From CBDEGR01 sp965237895 (GTDB lineage Bacteria > Acidobacteriota > Terriglobia > UBA7540 > JAPUME01): a DNA stretch of 64,000 nucleotides. The notes under the pieces were generated by a model, which did not search any database, had not been told where the DNA came from, and saw nothing but the letters and a program-made list of their open reading frames with translations. The position numbers and the translations under genes were made by a program. Position 1 is the stretch's first letter. The number at the start of each line of letters is the position of its first letter. The DNA is taken from the NCBI GenBank assembly GCA_965237895.1, contig CBDEGR010000002.1, forward strand, positions 2,232,001-2,296,000, in the 5' to 3' direction. This document shows, piece by piece, positions 62,955-64,000 of the stretch.

Positions 62955-63235
62955 TTAGCGCATCAATTTGCCAATGGATACTTGGCTTATTTTCCTTTGG
63001 GCGAATCCGTCATTGATCGCGATCTTGCCAAACATTATGCCGGTCTCAACCGAGACCCCTTGGATCTTTTTAATGGGGATGGCCGTTTGCTTTAAGCCGT
63101 AGAAGAACCCTTTGTCGAGGAAAAGCACGCGCTTGTCAGTCAAAGCGATGAGCCACGTGTTTCCGTCCATAAACCCTGAAGAAAACGCCAGAACTTGCTC
63201 GTTAGGCATCAGCGCGCTCGGCAGGTATTTAAGCG
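62955..63235 (-). pseudogene. bacterial PH-domain protein, 5' end lost
   Basis: About 92 codons: LKYLPSALMPNEQVLAFSSG, FMDGNTWLIALTDKRVLFLD, KGFFYGLKQTAIPIKKIQGV. This is a bPH (YvbH/DUF304-like) domain, which usually acts in stress or envelope sensing. Its start has been replaced by the RepA C-terminal fragment on the other strand at about 63236; an internal ATG at 63209 might still be used. Confidence 0.55.
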
Positions 63236-63236
63236 C

Positions 63237-63437
63237 ACTTTCGCCCTCCGTGCTCCGCAGCGGCTCTCCTGGCAACAGGTGTACCGTCAGCTCGGCTTGC
63301 ACCCCTCCAAAGCTAGCGACAAGCGCACCGTCCAAAACTTCCGCCGCCAAGCTCTACGGGAGTTGAAGAAGATCAAGCTGGCCTGGTCGGAGTTGAACTA
63401 CACGACGGAGCCGGGCGTCTCGGTCCTCGACCCTTAA
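63237..63437 (+). pseudogene. plasmid replication initiator RepA, C-terminal end
   Basis: 66 codons on the plus strand: TFALRAPQRLSWQQVYRQLG, LHPSKASDKRTVQNFRRQAL, RELKKIKLAWSELNYTTEPG, ending VSVLDP and a stop. This is the second winged-helix domain of RepA initiators. The N-terminal half lies 1 kb away on the minus strand, so the gene was split and one part inverted, or two initiator genes have been lost here. Confidence 0.75.
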
Positions 63438-64000
63438 CTCAAAACTCGTATCTCCAAAGCGCTGAAAATCCGGGCGGCTTCGTTAACCAAGATCAGGACA
63501 TCGGACTTGCCAAGGGGACGGCTATGAGCAATAGCCTTCCGAATCGGGTGGAGCCGCTTGAGCGACACCAAGAAATCCTCTCGATTCTGGAAGATTGATT
63601 TAAACCCCTCACGCCAATTGTCCGACCGCCCGATGATGTCGGCCAAGTCCATGAAGTCCGCATATTGGATAGGGTCAAAAACAGGCCGACGAGGACAAGC
63701 CTGACGCTCTTGCTCTTGGCGGTCCAAACAGCGGTTACGCACTGCCGCGGAGACTCGATGCTTAAACCAGTTTCGGCCATCCAAGCCACTCAAGCGTTCC
63801 GTCACAATATGGCGAAGTCGCTGCTCAATTCCGATCAGCACGGCCCCGTGCATCGGATCAAAGACGGCACCAGGGTCGGGCGATTCGACCGCCTGTGGCA
63901 CAGGCGCAGGAGTAAAGTGGAACTTGAAACCCGCCGCTAATACTACTTCACCGTATGCGGCTGTCGGAAAAGCAATTAGCTCAGGATTGAAGCCAGCCTT
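63434..64000 (-). CDS. Swt1-type HEPN protein, C-terminal part (runs off window)
   Basis: The frame is open from the right edge: AGFNPELIAFPTAAYGEVVL, AAGFKFHFTPAPVPQAVESP, then IGIEQRLRHIVTERLSGLDG, WFKHRVSAAVRNRCLDRQEQ, FMDLADIIGRSDNWREGFKS and HPIRKAIAHSRPLGKSDVLI. RKAIAH is the HEPN RxxxxH motif. At least 188 aa, start outside the window. Swt1-like HEPN domains are RNA-binding or RNase modules often found in defence genes. Confidence 0.75.
   Translation of the reverse strand, partial: KAGFNPELIAFPTAAYGEVVLAAGFKFHFTPAPVPQAVESPDPGAVFDPMHGAVLIGIEQRLRHIVTERLSGLDGRNWFKHRVSAAVRNRCLDRQEQERQACPRRPVFDPIQYADFMDLADIIGRSDNWREGFKSIFQNREDFLVSLKRLHPIRKAIAHSRPLGKSDVLILVNEAARIFSALEIRVLS

Noticed and set aside
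1..64000. CRISPR arrays
   Set aside because: No run of regularly spaced repeats was seen; the repeats found are IS ends, the 12-mers at 27262 and small duplications.

Overview
The window is GC-rich and reads as one contiguous piece of a soil-type bacterial genome. A large Oar-type TonB-dependent receptor, a PQQ-like beta-propeller protein, ICE-type conjugation genes and very many IS3-type insertion sequences suggest an Acidobacteriota chromosome (Solibacter/Bryobacterales-like) or a large plasmid or island of such an organism. That assignment is an inference: there is no rRNA or other phylogenetic marker here.

Layout. (1) 0-16.8 kb is mostly ordinary chromosome: a gamma-glutamyltransferase running off the left edge, a small leftward operon (TlpA-like thioredoxin, short barrel-like protein, PQQ beta-propeller protein), a GNAT acetyltransferase, an ABC-F ATPase, a truncated SRAP protein, an Oar-like outer-membrane receptor and a Fic protein. 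Insertion sequences and fragments of integrase, IstB and a conjugative coupling protein are scattered through it. (2) 17-22 kb is an IS graveyard: nested IS3 elements, IS630 and IS1380 stubs, two nuclease remnants, a pair of tandem secreted paralogs, and the second copy of a 1,260-bp IS3 element that also lies at 4.2 kb. (3) 22.1-39.5 kb is an integrative conjugative element: half a tRNA-Arg, integrase and excisionase, then one long leftward operon with VirB11, coupling protein, VirB8, VirB6, VirB5, VirB10, VirB9, VirB4, VirB3 and VirB2 equivalents, two winged-helix proteins, an ArdC-type antirestriction protease and a zinc-ribbon protein. No standard relaxase is visible. (4) 39.7-46.5 kb is accessory DNA: broken Sel1 protein, Excalibur calcium-binding lipoprotein-like peptide, a secreted HNH (DUF1524) nuclease, a 472-bp cassette bounded by perfect 25-bp inverted repeats, an IS3 element and an IS1595 element. 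(5) 47.1-53.9 kb is a compact leftward operon with GrpE-like, Hsp70-like, AAA+ and degenerate J-domain-like proteins plus a membrane protein, i.e. a self-contained chaperone machine. (6) 54.4-64 kb looks like a decayed defence island: an OLD-like ATPase, a nuclease next to a membrane KAP NTPase, restriction and methylase fragments, a toxin-antitoxin-like pair, two halves of a plasmid RepA gene in opposite orientation, and two HEPN-type proteins.

Decay is the theme. At least ten genes carry a single frameshift, an in-frame stop or a truncation (coupling protein, Hsp70, AAA+ ATPase, IS1595, IS3 OrfA/OrfB, Sel1 and others). Either this is a degenerating mobile region or some of the indels are residual assembly errors; the G9 tract in the Hsp70 gene is the clearest case where reads would decide. 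The best candidates for something undescribed are the Hsp70/GrpE/AAA+/J-like operon, the nuclease-KAP pair, and the small inverted-repeat cassette at 43.0-43.5 kb.
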